Source: Arthonia radiata (taxonomy: Eukaryota; Ascomycota; Arthoniomycetes; Arthoniales; Arthoniaceae). Taken from it: DNA of 64,000 nucleotides. Below the pieces are notes generated by a model that was given only the letters and a program-made list of their open reading frames with translations, did not search any database and was not told the origin of the DNA. The stretch covers positions 1,178,001 to 1,242,000 of the forward strand of contig PSQN01000015.1 in assembly GCA_002989075.1 (NCBI GenBank), given 5' to 3'. A program made the translations under genes and the position numbers. Shown piece after piece: positions 35,301 through 46,780 of this stretch. How positions within the stretch are numbered: position 1 is the first letter of the stretch; each line of letters starts with the position of its first letter.

Positions 35301-36226
35301 CTCCGACGCAGCATGTCCGCATAGACATCGAGAACCTTCGAGGCAACCAGGTGCTTGCCTCTAGGTAGATTGATAGCCGCCAGTAACAGAGCATTGTACG
35401 CTGATGCCGTTGGCGTAACGCCTGATGCGAGCATAGACTCGAACACAGTCGGGATATCAGCGTATTGTTGGACCTCCGCAAGGTTGGTGAGATACTCGGT
35501 GTATGCGTCAGTCGAAGATACAGAAGTTGCGCGTGTCGACCGAGAAGCAGATCCAGAGTCGACGGAGATTACAGAGGCAAACGAGTCTGATGCTTTCGGT
35601 GTAGCAAGTCCACTCTCATCAGCTTCAAAGGTCGCCTCAGCATCTTGAGCTGTCGCGACACGACCCTCAACGGCTTCTGTTACTGTTCGAGCGTCCTCGC
35701 CCGCAATAGCAGACCTAACTGGAGGTTCCAAATCTGCCGATAGTTTCAGCTGGTCAAGTGCACTGGTTGTATTGGATCGCGTGAGGGTTGCTCTTCGAGG
35801 TTCGCCAGCTGTTGTGGGCCGCTTGGCAACCTCGCGAGAGCGCGATTGCCCGTCAGGTATTGTCGTAGGAGCTTTCCATCCTATCCGCTTCGCAAATTGG
35901 AACTGGTGAAGGTCCTTATCTTCAGCTTTGTGGTGGCGCTGCCATGCTGCATAGTAGGCAGCTAAGCCACCCTCGGTATTGTTCGTATCTGCATAAGCTG
36001 CCTTGGTCGCAGGACCGGACGAGCTTGAGGTTGACTGCAGGCCATTTTGAGAATGAAGAGCGTGGCCCTTTGCGAAAAGGGAGGCAACGTTGGTGCCTAA
36101 GGTGTGGAAGGGTGTGTTTTGTGACGCGGAGGAAGATTGGGAGGCGGCGACGAGAGATTGGGCGTAGCCGTGGGTGAAAGTCTTGACGAAACTCTGGCGC
36201 GCGAGATTGAGAGGTTTGAACACCAT
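32363..36226 (-). CDS. Mitochondrial pentatricopeptide-repeat protein (CYA-5-like)
   Basis: An uninterrupted frame of 1287 residues. The N-terminus, MVFKPLNLARQSFVKTFTHG, is basic and free of acidic residues, like a mitochondrial presequence. Degenerate helical repeats of about 35 residues begin near residue 240 and are clearest at the C-terminus: SFLYNALIGKLGKARRIDDT, SVTYGTVVNALCRVSDDKLA, APYNSLMQYFLTTKRD and HTYKLLIDTYATLSP. These are PPR motifs, which bind single-stranded RNA in organelles. Length, N-terminus and repeat layout resemble the filamentous-fungal CYA-5 proteins (Neurospora cya-5, yeast Pet309), which promote COX1 mRNA translation or stability. That assignment is by impression and should be treated as tentative; a general mitochondrial RNA-binding role is safer. 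No intron signals are needed. Confidence 0.88.
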   Translation of the reverse strand: MVFKPLNLARQSFVKTFTHGYAQSLVAASQSSSASQNTPFHTLGTNVASLFAKGHALHSQNGLQSTSSSSGPATKAAYADTNNTEGGLAAYYAAWQRHHKAEDKDLHQFQFAKRIGWKAPTTIPDGQSRSREVAKRPTTAGEPRRATLTRSNTTSALDQLKLSADLEPPVRSAIAGEDARTVTEAVEGRVATAQDAEATFEADESGLATPKASDSFASVISVDSGSASRSTRATSVSSTDAYTEYLTNLAEVQQYADIPTVFESMLASGVTPTASAYNALLLAAINLPRGKHLVASKVLDVYADMLRRRVVPDTSTYAILIELLAARAMDVAAMNQELADKAARYGGLNGQGFLLRSDETEAQILAEDDALSVAIELFDTSAAVSARHIFAPETYRLLISACAETGRIGDMVRIYASLESHGVTAPSAVFPPMINAFASTGDLRSAVECYDVYKVLAIANNDGSNAMVRKDEEVYAAVIRAYALCGRIDGGLQFLDKVVADIANEQNVARIQDSIYTRSVYPIWNQLNQHADTIAHASSNLTTVGKAQALASVCIDAADKNLADVASEAFKAASEVAEDIDLSEAATAMVALYVRQDDLSAASDVWATLTQRVPTASAVEAATAYALALVKSGNPEKAIAEASALFASLREPLDSISISDRIDEAIEVLASAVLSSVQSSPVASMQLLRAMAENGRAVTPITEHILAALGPEQVSGMPAEDIKLLAQVEAGLINGPASLDVAHGARFAHVMEILTANGITFEPSSSKMIEDALLQLSRPDLVGRWQALQSPQSSVLLPVQYPPSPAYTNNSITYEDTYDPYGSSTDFKGSSFINDELEKPHGSHAHHLRESLFRFRNMRRLGRHPRYAVYAKLVAAAAKENQLSTAEDIISMAKQDVPLLSQSTTVRNGWALILDSMVAAGLTTGRRDVACRYHHELISMGAAPSANTFGLYITTLKEGTKTFDEATEAVKIFHQAKAEGVEPTSFLYNALIGKLGKARRIDDTLFYFAEMRAHGIRPTSVTYGTVVNALCRVSDDKLAEQLFEEMESCANYKPRPAPYNSLMQYFLTTKRDRSKVLNYYERMRHNRIEPTMHTYKLLIDTYATLSPVDLAAAEGVVQEIKSKGMRPEAVHYAALIHAKGCVLHDMAAARSLFDAALADGTVRAQPCLYQALFEGYVANHDVAATETVLPSMTQKGGKMTAYIANTLIHGWATAGEITKARDVYEKLGREGREPSTYEAMTRACLSAGESGEARKVVGEALRRGYPSAVGGRIAELVAPGGEYAASL

Positions 36227-37214
36227 TTAGGTGATGCGATTAGACCCTTGTCATCGGCAGGGCAATCTAGCGTTATGGTCAGGATGCGGTGATGGTTGAT
36301 GTGTGCGCATGAAGCGTCAACTTACAGGTCAAGCCGAAGTCCAAGAGCTATGCAGGCTCGCGTAACGACCGAGTCGTCAGCGAACGCGCTGTGTATGGAG
36401 TCTGGTTGATTGGAAAGATAAGACCGTGGCGGAGAGCTTGGCCAGCAAGTACCAAGACACTCAACGGACGTGGATGTGTTGATTGAAAGTTTGTTAGGCA
36501 AATGGAGCGCTCCCGGGTGGTAAGGAGCGTATAATGTGCGTTTGGGAGAGGATTGTGAATGGCAGTAGTGTGTGGAAAGGTAAGAGAAGAAACAGGAGTG
36601 GAATTACGCGATGACTGCACTCCAAGCTATGATCCGCGCTAGTCCTCGGCGTTTGCTCCCGGTTCCGTCCGGTTTCTCCGTTTCGGTCCCTTGCCTCCGA
36701 AGCTCTTCATCCACCCTTTGACTTGATCGGACTTGTCGCACAGCCTATGGCACTCTACCTGAAAGACTGGGTCGTGCGCAGAAGTCCAGCGATTCCTAGA
36801 CACAGAGATGCGAAAGTGGTAGAAAGCGCGAAGAGGCGATGCGGATGCTCCAGCGACCGATGGGCACTTTGAGCAGGCAGCCACATTATCGCGCTGGGCC
36901 CGTCATTGCCCGAGCCTGTTCGATAATGCTTTCGTCTGGCGCTGTGGTCCTACTGGAAGCATTATGAAGCTATGTAGCCTGGGGCAACAATGTCAGCACA
37001 AATGCTTCTATACAGCATCACGCGAATTACAATCGTATCCGAGCCAATCATTTTAGAAGAGTGCCGACAGATGGGCCGCAGAAAGAATCATAAAGAGGTA
37101 AAGACTCGATTGCATGGACGCTCCAAAACCTACCTAACCAATGCCATTTCATACTTACGTGCCATGACATGTATAAGTATAGCAAAGCGTGGAAATTCGG
37201 CTCCTCAGTACCCA
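36227..37214. other. Intergenic region upstream of the PPR gene
   Basis: 988 bp. A minus-strand frame at 36639-36884 ends with a basic, coding-looking stretch but has no ATG and no convincing exon partner. Otherwise nothing was recognised. Confidence 0.4.
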
Positions 37215-38376
37215 TCAAAGCCACATCGGAACCTCGTCTCTACTCTTAGCTAAGGATTTGCGCTCCCCTTCCAGTCGCTGTTCGCGCTCCCGTTGTGCTT
37301 GTCGCGCTTTCAATCTGTCCTTCAGAACAGACCCAGCTTTGGAACGAGTAGCGCCAGCTTGTGGAGCTTTGTTGCGGTCATGTGGGATGTCTGGCCCAAT
37401 TACTTTGGGATCGTGACCGTTGGTCGCCAGGTGTTCTTTGGATTTTGAGTTGGGCAGAGCAGCAGCAGCTCCAGAACGTCTATTTGCTTCCACAGCATCG
37501 CGCAACTCCGCGTTCCCAGATGTCGAGATACGCTCCTCCGGTGTTCGATGCACACCTCTAATGGTCGGCTTGCTGGAAGTATTGGTAGGAAAATGGTGGT
37601 GCGGCGCACCTGGCTCGGCTTTGAAAGTGGTTGATACAGAGGGCTCTACCCTTTCTGCACGCTGCGTAGCGAGAGCATTGCTACTCATCCCAGCTGCTGC
37701 GCGAGTGTTTGACTTGGCCTGAGCTCCTGAAGCCGTTGATACTTCATGGCGAGCTGCTTGGACGTCGTCTCCGTGCATCAAGCCTGACAAATTTCTATCA
37801 TTAATAGCTAATTCGGCTTCCTCGAAGCTGTCCTCGTCTTGTTCCACGTGTTGAAGTGCGCCGACTTCTTCAAGTGCTTCATCTGCACCCTTGTCAATCG
37901 CTCGCCTCTTTTCTTCGTTTGCGATAGCTCGTGCTGAAGCTTTGTCGGTAAATGCATCGCCTTTGGTAGGTCTTCGCAGAGAGCTCAGCGTCTCTTGTGT
38001 TTTCAGCTTGTTGGCTTGCTTGATACGCTGGTACTCAGCATGGTGTAGATGACGCGTGAAGGCTTGCGCAGTGCTTAGAAATCTAGCGGTTGGTGAGCTA
38101 AACCAGTTGGCTTCAATGCATGGGCGGTACTTACTCATCCTCAACCATCATCCATTCATTATCTCCATTGCGCATGAACTCCACGTCCGGGGACGCGGGT
38201 GGTGGAGAAGTTGACGGTGTGCGCGAGGATCGCTTGGCTCTTTTACTCCGGGTCAAGGCGGTGCCATCAGTCTTGTCGGGACGGGCATGCTTCACCGACG
38301 GCGCTGTTGCTTTGCGGCGGGTTGACGTCGTGGAAGATTTGGGGTCATCTTTGAGCCAGGGAAGTGTGCGAGGCAT
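37215..38376 (-). CDS. Conserved fungal protein of unknown function, 369 residues
   Basis: Exons 38376-38135 and 38082-37215 on the minus strand join over a 52-nt intron (GTAAGT donor, TAG acceptor). The start MPRTLPWLKDDPKS is followed by a basic, proline-rich segment (RSKRAKRSSRTPS), which could serve as a nuclear localisation signal. The best-preserved block spans the junction: NGDNEWMMVEDEFLSTAQAF then TRHLHHAEYQRIKQ, which I associate with a widespread but unnamed ascomycete family. The remainder is charged and disordered, with an acidic patch (HVEQDEDSFEEAE) and a basic C-terminal helix (KDRLKARQAQREREQRLEGE), ending in DEVPMWL. No enzymatic motif is seen. It is divergent from DCL1, with 575 bp between the starts. 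A chromatin or nuclear role is only a guess from composition. Confidence 0.75.
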
Positions 38377-38951
38377 TGCAGACCCATAAACGTCGCATTT
38401 TGATCTAATGAGAAACGGCTAGCAAAGATCTTCTCCTGTTGGCAACGCGGTGCAAAGTGTGTGCTTGGTGAATGATACCTGTGGGGAGGTGATTTGACGG
38501 GATTGTTGGCAAGTTGGGATGCTGCCTCGGCAAAGTTGCAACTTTCCCAACTACGCGTCGCGTCCTCACTCTTCGATTATGAAGAAGCGCCACTCTTTTC
38601 AAGCCGATTGATGAGAGCATGATAGAAGACGCGTCGAGCAAAGTGGTGCGGGAGGTCATGCAAAGATCGGGATGTAGCAAACAGTCTGCGCTGCACCTAG
38701 TTCGTCGTTCACCTTCTTCCCTCCAACTTTGATAATGATCACTTTCACCTCGCTTCTTCACATCCCAACAAGACCTAGCGCACCTGCAGAGGACTGCTCG
38801 CTTCTCCGTTGTTGTCTTTGCGTGATCACTGCTTGCTCTCCAGCTGATGCCTTCTCTTCGTCGACACCGCTTCGACTTCTTCTGACAGATCGATTGAACG
38901 TCTTTAGTCTTCGTAACTACGTGCGTCGCTACTGATCTAAAGCTAGGAATC
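38377..38951. promoter_or_regulatory. Divergent promoter region, unknown gene / DCL1
   Basis: 575 bp between divergent starts. No recognisable regulatory motif. Confidence 0.45.
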
Positions 38952-41900
38952 ATGAGCCCATTCATGGATGATGACGACCCTCAAGATGCTGAACTGGGTG
39001 AAGATGAAGTTGATGATGAGCCCGAACATGGCACGCACAAGATCACACACAGAAGACGAAGACAACAAGCCATCTTCAATGACTGGTACCAACGCGAGGC
39101 AGCTACTACTGATTTCTCAAAAGTCAGACGATCCGCGAAACCGAGCGATGGGCCAGAGATGGAGTCGATCAAAGACTTGCTGAGAAACACCAGTGGCAAG
39201 AAAATCATGGGCTCGGAGCATGAATTTCAGATAGCTCTCTTTGAACGGGCCAAAGAACGAAACACGATTGCCGTAGCTGACACTGGCTCTGGGAAGACAC
39301 TCATCGCCATGAACCTGCTCAAATGGACGTTGGAGCAAGAGATCAACGCCCGTGCCGCTGGCAAGCCTCGGAAGATAGCGTTATTCTTGGTAAGGCTGTC
39401 TCTGATCTGTCTACGCCTGCTGCTTGTCTGACTCAAGTAGGTTGATAAAGTGACATTGATGTTCCAGCAATACTCCGCGTTCAAGTCGGAGTTGGCATTC
39501 ACAATTGAGTGTGTTAGTGGGAAGTACAATCGCAGCGATTTATGGTCCAGATCGAAATGGATTGAGCTACTCCACAAAGCCGACGTCCTCGTCTGCACAG
39601 CGGAAGTCCTGCACCAAGCTCTGATGCGTTCCTTCGTCCGCATGGAGCTTATCAATCTCCTAATCTTTGATGAAGCTCATCACGCAAAAAAGGGGCATCC
39701 TTATGCAAGGATCATGAAAGACTATTACGCGCAGATGGCACCAGGCGTAGCTCGGCCTCGCATATTCGGCATGACTGCCTCTCCCATCGACCTTCAGGAC
39801 GAGACGGATATTGAAGACTGTGCTAGGTAAGGCGTCGTGAACCCAGCCTGTCCCTGATCTAACAAAGCGCAGGGAGCTCGAGACCATCCTTGACGCTCGG
39901 ATCGCAACATATCCCGAAGAACTTATGCAGGACAGATCCCAGAAGGCTGAAGAGGAGGTTCGATCGTACTGGAGAGCCCCAAGGCACCCGCGGACCGCGC
40001 TGTACCATGCTCTACACGACAAGTACCGAAATTTGCAGCACTTCAATGTTCTCTTCGACCGAGCAAATGATATCAGAACTGAGCTTGGATGTTGGTGCAG
40101 CGATGCGTTCTGGCAGTTTGCATTTACCGAGGCGGAGTCGAAAAAATGGGTCATTCGCGCCGAACGCAGGCAGGCCAAAGAGCATGAGAGCGAAGAATAT
40201 CGTCAAAAGTTCAATAGAGAGGTGAAGGACCTTCAAGAAGCACAGCAGCTGATCGAAAAGCATCAGTTGCGACAACCAACGACAAATTTCGACGACATTA
40301 CTCCGCGCGTGAAAGCGCTCTGGAACATACTGATGGAGTACTTTGAGCGAAAGAGCGATTCACACTGTTTGGCCTTCGTTGAGCGTAGAGAGACTGCCCG
40401 ACTACTGCATCTGTTGATGAAGCGTCTGGACATTCCCTATTTGAAAAGCGATATCCTTGTTGGCTCAACATCGCGAGACTTTGAAGGGGACCGGCTTTCC
40501 TTTACCCAACAGATCAAGACGACCAAGAGGTTTCGAGCGGAGGACGATTTGAATTGCTTATTCGCAACCAGCGTTGCGGAAGAGGGCTTAGACATCCGCT
40601 CTTGCAACGTCGTTGTTCGATTTGACCCCTGCAAGACAATGATTCAATATATCCAGTCGCGAGGCAGAGCACGACATCAAAATTCTCGATTCATTCACAT
40701 CATCGATGCGAATGACCAAAGAGCATCAGATGCGTTGCATGAGCACGGGCAAAGCGAAGACCGCATGAAGAACCATTGCAAGACAATCCTTGAAGACCGC
40801 CAACTTTTTGAAGAGGACGATTTTGAAGAACCTGATCCAGACCTTAAACCTTGGTCAGTACCTGGCGGCAATGCAGTACTTCAGTACCATGCCAGCATAG
40901 GGATACTGAACTCTTATGTGGATACAATCACTCACGACGAAGAGGACGATATGGATGTCCGCTACGTCATGTTCGCGCGAGACGGCAAGTTCGTCTGTGA
41001 AGTCAGTCTACCAGAGAGAGCTGGGCTTTCTGCGATCATTGGCCGACCGTTTCCCAAGAAAGTCACGGCAAAATCTTCAGCAGCCTTTGAAGCATGCAAA
41101 TCGCTTGTCCGTCAAGGCATGCTCGATAATAATCTGACGCCTTTCCGGGAGAAGCGAATGCATCATATGAGAAACGCACGGCTTGCGCTGAAGTGCAAGA
41201 AGCAGCGTACTTACGATGTACAGCGCAAGCCTACCCTTTGGCAGTCAGGACGAGGGTCCATCCAATCGAAGCTGTATCTAACGGTGCTTCAACTTGCTGA
41301 CCGATGGGATCGCCCAACACGGCCACTCGGACTTTTCACACGACACAAACTACCTACACTGCCGTCATTTCCCCTCGTCAGAATGGATGGTATACCAGTT
41401 GCTGTGGAAACCATCATGGCTGAAGTCGAGACCAATATGGACGAGCAGACATTTTCACAGCTGACATGGTTCACGCTCACTATCTTCAAAGACATCTACA
41501 ACAAGAAGTTCGAGGACGCTCCACAAGACATGTCTTACTGGCTTGCACCTCTGAAAGGTCTAGTGACCTCAGCTAGGTCTGACGCTGTTGACTGGTCGTT
41601 GTTGCACGAAATGCATCGAAAAGAGCCCCTCAAGTGGAACCGCGAGATGTCAAACGCAGAGTTGTTGAATAAGTTTGTCCTCGATCCTTGGGATGGAGGT
41701 CGCAGATTCTTTTCGGAAGCCATTGAACCATCCCTAGGCCCCTTCGATGAGATTCCCAAGGACGTCGCGCCCGGACCCAGAGGTGCAGAGAACATCATTG
41801 GGTACAGCTCAAGCTTGTTCAAGAAGTCACATGCAAGGCGCACTTGGGACGAGCAGCAGCCTGTCTTTGTCGCAGAGAAGGTTATCCATCGCCTCAACGT

Positions 41901-43733
41901 TCTTGCTGCGCCTCACGAAGCGGAGCAAAACGCGGTTACCAGAAGCCTTCTCTGCGCCGAGCCACTCGATTACTCGCGTTTACCTCCCGAAGTTGCCACC
42001 ATGGGATTACTCTTTCCATCAATCATCCACCGGATCGAATCGTACCTGATTGCCCTAGACTTCGTCAATGTTCTTGGGCTTGATGTACAGTCTCACAGAG
42101 CATTAGAGGCCATCACGAAAGATTCCGACAACTCGGATGACGCACAGGCAGAACAGATCAATTTCCAGCGAGGCATGGGGCCCAATTACGAGCGTCTGGA
42201 GTTCATTGGGGACACTTTCCTGAAGATGGCAACTTCGCTTTCGACTTACATCATCAACGCTAAGAAGAACGAGTCGTGGATGCACGACGAGCGCATGATT
42301 CTTCTGTGCAACGATAACATGTTTCATAATGCTCAGCATCATGGATATGCTAAGTATGTGCGTAGTGAGGCTTTCTCGCGGTAAGTCTCTTCTCGATTTA
42401 TTGTACATCAGAGATACTGGCTAATAAACGTAGCCGAACCTGGTACCCTGAGGGCCTGAAGCTCCTTCAAGGGAAAGGTGCCAATAAAGTCGACGGAGGT
42501 GACCCTCCTCAACAAGCGCTCAGCGACAAGACGATTGCGGACGTGTGCGAGGCGATGATTGGTGCTGCTCTGGTGTCCCATGTGGTGACCGGCTATGAAA
42601 ACTTAAGCTGTTTTGACAACGCCGTCAAGGCCGTGACAGCCTTTGTTGAGAGCAAGGAGCATGCTGCACACAACATGATGGCATGGGCCGACTACTACAA
42701 GCGGTACAGAAAGCCGACTTGGCAGAAAGCAGCGTGCGCCGCTTCTGAGCTACACCGGGCCGAAGAGATGCAGCAGATCCACAAATACAAGTTTAAGTAC
42801 ATCAAGCTGCTGACCTCTGCATTGACCCATCCTTCCTTGCCAAGCAGTTACTCCAAAGCTCCGAGCTATCAGCGTCTCGAATTCCTGGGAGATTCGCTTC
42901 TCGACATGGCGTCTGTGAAACATCTGTTCTACACCTATCAGCACAAGGACCCACAGTGGATGACCGAGCACAAGATGGCCATGGTCTCCAACAAATTCAT
43001 GGGCGCTTTGGGCGCAAAGTTGGGCCTGGGGAAGATGATCTACCAGCAGAGCCCGATGGTGCGGAAACAGATACTCACGTATATGGAGGAATTTGAAGAA
43101 GCGCAGCGCGAAGCCGGATCCTCACGAGGCTTTTGGCAAACACTCAAGGAGCCTCCCAAGGTGAGTCGTGACCAGTGGTCGACAAGTATGCAAGCCCTGC
43201 TGACTCTAGACTTCAGTGTCTCGCGGATGTGGTCGAATCCTACGTTGGGGCCATATTCGTAGACTCAAAGTTCAACTTTGCAGAAGTGCAGAGATTCTTC
43301 GATACACATATCAAGTGGTTTTTCGAGGACATGAGCATCTACGACAGCTTCGCGAACAATCATCCCATCGTGAGTACAACTGTCTACGTTGATCACTGGT
43401 GTCGATACTGACTGTCTCAACCAGAACCGCTTGCGCGACTTCATCGAGACCTCAATGGGCTGTCAGAACTGGCGGTTGATGGCGAAAGACCAAGTCTCGG
43501 ATGACGAGTACACAACAATTGTTCTGGCAGCTGTCTTGATTCATGACAATGTCGTTGGAAAGGGTGCCGCGAAATCTATCAGACCCGCAAAATCACTCGC
43601 CGCAAACGATGCCTTCGAGCAGCTGAACGGACTTGCGCCGGTCGTACTTCGTGGGAGAGTCGGTTGCGATTGTGTGCTGAAAGATGCCGAGATGAAGGAG
43701 CTCGAAGGTGCTTTTGAGGATACCGCCATCTGA
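38952..43733 (+). CDS. DCL1: Dicer-like protein 1
   Basis: Six exons (38952-39389, 39441-39826, 39873-42380, 42434-43160, 43217-43369, 43425-43733) join in frame to 1506 residues, the usual fungal DCL1 length. Order of parts: acidic N-terminus; DExD/H helicase with ADTGSGKT near 109 and DEAH near 223; helicase C-terminal domain with FATSVAEEGLDIRSCNVVV and QSRGRARH; Dicer dimerisation domain near 605 (NAVLQYHASIGILNSYVD); RNase IIIa with ERLEFIGDTFLK near 1047 and ADVCEAMIGA; RNase IIIb with QRLEFLGDSLLD near 1256 and CLADVVESYVGAIF; and a short C-terminal dsRNA-binding-like region. The acidic catalytic residues of both RNase III centres are in place, so the enzyme looks active. It should cut long dsRNA into siRNAs for quelling and antiviral silencing. 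The helicase text (NTIAVADTGSGKTLIA) matches DCL1 better than DCL2. A PAZ domain could not be confirmed. Confidence 0.95.
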
Positions 43734-44294
43734 GATGCTTCCGGAAAATCAGTGTATGCGGCTCAGCGCTCTCACGACGGGCCAAGGCTGAGTTACGACT
43801 GTTTGTATGAAGTCACCCTCTTCCAATCTCTCTGGTACCAGATTCATAAGCAAGAGTAAAGCCCAGCTTGCGGAACTGCTGAGTGAGACCTTTACTACCT
43901 TGTCGCGCGCCTTTAGAGCTTGCAATCAAGGTCTTCGCTGTGTAAAAGAGATATAGTTTTGCTGTTAGTCGGCCTCTCTGCCATGAGTTTTGTGGCCCAG
44001 CCTTGGGCGGCCGTACTCGACGCTCGTACCTCCGGCAACTCAAACGAGATGTTCAGCGTGGCCGGCTGCGTCCCCGCCTCCCGCGAATGCTGCGCAATTC
44101 TCTCCTCCGGGAAAGAGGATCGACTGGCGCGGGGGCTGTCTGTTTCACGAGGGCATGCAGGCGGTTGAGGACCGTTTGCAGAGCTGCATCAGGGGTCGAT
44201 GTTGCTACATAAATTGCGTACTCCGCACTCCGTACCTGGCCCCCTCTGCGCGGGTGGACACTCATCCCAGACTGCCGGGTTCGTTAGTGGTTAG

Positions 44295-44330
44295 CTCGAT
44301 CGGAGAGAAAAGCGGGTCTGTCCGATCGAG
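44295..44330. repeat. Inverted repeat, possible hairpin
   Basis: CTCGATCGGA at 44295-44304 is the exact reverse complement of TCCGATCGAG at 44321-44330, leaving a 16-base loop. It lies about 345 bp upstream of the MATE start codon. Each arm also holds the short palindrome CGATCG. Confidence 0.75.
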
Positions 44331-44343
44331 TTAGGTGGCCCGA

Positions 44344-44371
44344 GCACCTTGGTCCTTGCACCTTGGTCCTT
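44344..44371 (+). repeat. 14-bp tandem duplication
   Basis: GCACCTTGGTCCTT occurs twice back to back, directly after the inverted repeat and upstream of the MATE gene. It could be a binding site pair or simple slippage. Confidence 0.8.
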
Positions 44372-44673
44372 TGGTACAACAATCTCTCCCGCCAGCAACG
44401 GAGTACTTGTGTAATGCTGCAGATAATGTGGGTATCACAGCGCCTCCGATCCATGCGCAGAGACGTCGTCGGCCTGGTCGAAGCTATGCCCTTCTTGTCC
44501 CTTCAATAATCCTCACTTCTTCAATCTTGACGTCCTGCTTCGCTTAAACTTTATTTACCTCTTCCTCTACCGCCACTTTTACCACTGCTCCCGTTACAAC
44601 CTCGTCCTCAAACCTTTCTCCACGACATCCTCCACCCTCATTCCAAACGTCAGCTACAAGTCTCGACGCTGCT

Positions 44674-46780
44674 ATGAGCTCGCCTCGTCCCAGCTCCCAT
44701 AATCGACCAAGCTCTCCACGCCCTGGCTCTCCAGTCACCCGTGCTCAGGCTTCGATAGCTCGCGACGTCGAGCTTGATCCCGACGACGCTGAAGAGGATT
44801 ACAATCATCTCCATTACACCCCAAGCTATGGCGGTGCTATTAGTCGCCTCGATGACTCCATTGAATCAATTCCCAACATCGATCATGTCATGGATCATGC
44901 CTTGGTTGGCAGCTATCGGGGTCCGCCTGCCCAATTCGGCGCCATGGGAAGGTACCATGCTACCGCGATAGCAGGAGCAGACCCTGCTGATGATGTCCAC
45001 TTCACCGACACTCAGATGGGCATCGCCCGCGATGAAGAACGAAGCTTGCTTAGAGACAATGAACTCATTCCTCCAAAACATCCCCGCCAGAGAGAAAGCA
45101 GTGTCGCGTCCAGGCATGATGGATTTATCAATCAACTACGAAAAAAGGCGAGCATATTGACGGAGCGCGATGAAGCAGTGGTGGATGAAGAGCAGCCAAC
45201 GGAGACCACATCACTCCTCAATGGCCACCACCTTGCCCAAGATCAACTGCCATACGGCGGCCAAGACTCACCAGAGAACATTGACCAGAAGTGGGAGGAA
45301 GCTGTGGCCGCAGGCAAGATCCAGACGACATGGAGACGAGAAGCAAAAGTCTTGACAAGATACTCTCGGTCCTTGATCGTCACCTTCGTGCTACAATACT
45401 CGCTTACTGTCACATCGGTCTTCATGGTCGGACACATTGGCAAGGTCGAGCTCGGCGCGGTCAGCTTAGGGACGATGACGGCCAACATCACAGGTTTCGC
45501 CGTATACCAGGGTCTGGCCACCTCATTAGACACGCTATGCGCGCAAGCATACGGCTCCGGACACAAGAAGCTCGTGGGATTGAACTGCCAACGCATGTTC
45601 TATTTTCTACTATGCTGCACCATACCCATCGTCGCCGTTTGGCTGAATGGCTCCAGACTGCTATCCCTGATTGTCCCAGACCAACGTACCTCAGATCTCG
45701 CCGGCCTCTACCTTCGCATCGTCGCCATTGGTACTCCTGGCTACTGCTGCTTCGAGGCAGGCAAGCGCTTCGTCCAGGCACAAGGCTTGTTCACGGCCAA
45801 TCTCTACGTGCTGCTGTTTGTCGCGCCTGTGAACGTTCTATTACATTGGCTTTTCGTCTGGAAGTTTGAGTGGGGCTACATTGGCGCTCCCATTGCGGTG
45901 GCCATCACCCACTATCTCCTCCCGATCTCTCTCGTCACCTACATCCGCTTTGCCGGCGCTCTCGAATGCTGGGGTGGCTTCTCCAAAGCTGCACTGCGCA
46001 ACTGGGGCCCAATGATCCGCCTGGCCATTCCTGGTCTGATCATGGTTCTGGCTGAATACCTCGCCTTCGAGATTTTGACCTTGGCTGCCAGTCGACTCGG
46101 TGAGACAGAGCTTGCTGCTCAGAGTGTCGTCAGCACGATTACCTGCTTGACCTGGCAAATACCTTTCCCCATCAGCATTGCAGCATCAACACGTATCGCC
46201 AACCTCATCGGCGCCACGCTTGCACCGGCAGCGAAGGTTTCCTCCAAGGTCGCGGTGGTCATGTGTGCTATTGTCGGTGTCATCAACATGGTTGTACTGA
46301 GCAGTCTACGTTGGTACGTACCTCGGCTGTTCACGGGTGAAGGAGATGTTATTGCGATGGTCGCTAGCGTGCTGCCAGTGTGTGCTGCGTTCCAGTGGTT
46401 CGATGCGCTTGCTGCGAGTGCCAATGGTATCTTGCGAGGAATTGGTCGTCAGGAAATCGGCGGCTACGTTGGGCTGTTGTGTTATTATGGGGTAAGTTGA
46501 ACCAGCACTAAAGGAGAAGCAGAATCTGTGGCTAATCATTCTACAGGTTGCATTGCCCATTTCGTTCGGAACATGCTTCGGTCTCGGCTGGGGCTTACAG
46601 GGTCTTTGGCTGGGGCCGCTCGTCGCGCTTGCATTGTGAGTATTCGCGAAACGGCGAAGCTCCAAGCATTACTGACGATTTGTCCCTTTTAGGCTCGCGG
46701 TCATTGAGGGTCTGTTCATTTGGAAGGCGGACTGGGAAAAGTCTGTCGAAGACGCTCAAGCAAGAAACGCGGCTGCCTGA
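44674..46780 (+). CDS. MATE family multidrug/metabolite exporter
   Basis: Three exons, 44674-46491, 46547-46635 and 46693-46780, join to 664 residues. A long acidic, disordered cytosolic N-terminus of about 225 residues, common in fungal members, precedes the first membrane segment SLIVTFVLQYSLTVTSVFMV. The family signatures GHIGKVELGAVSLGTM and GLATSLDTLCAQAYGSGHKK follow, then about twelve membrane helices, including LFVAPVNVLLHWLFVWKFEW and IRLAIPGLIMVLAEYLAFEI, and the second-repeat IPFPISIAASTRIANLIGA. The protein ends with the helix AVIEGLFIWKADWEKSVEDA. MATE proteins are cation-coupled antiporters; fungal ones resemble yeast Erc1, linked to ethionine resistance and S-adenosylmethionine storage in the vacuole. 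Substrate and membrane location are not predictable. The last two introns are 55 and 57 nt. Confidence 0.94.

Larger units (their letters stand above)
43734..44673. other. Upstream region of the MATE gene
   Basis: 940 bp. Contains a perfect 10-bp inverted repeat and a 14-bp tandem duplication (listed separately). A plus-strand frame around 43983-44168 starts with a weak hydrophobic leader but was not accepted as a gene. Confidence 0.45.

Noticed and set aside
36639-36884. Basic, coding-looking frame on the minus strand
   Set aside because: No ATG in frame and no upstream exon with matching splice signals could be found; left as unresolved.
43983-44168. Possible small secreted cysteine-containing protein upstream of MATE
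   Set aside because: The hydrophobic leader is weak and no intron, conserved motif or alternative start supports it.
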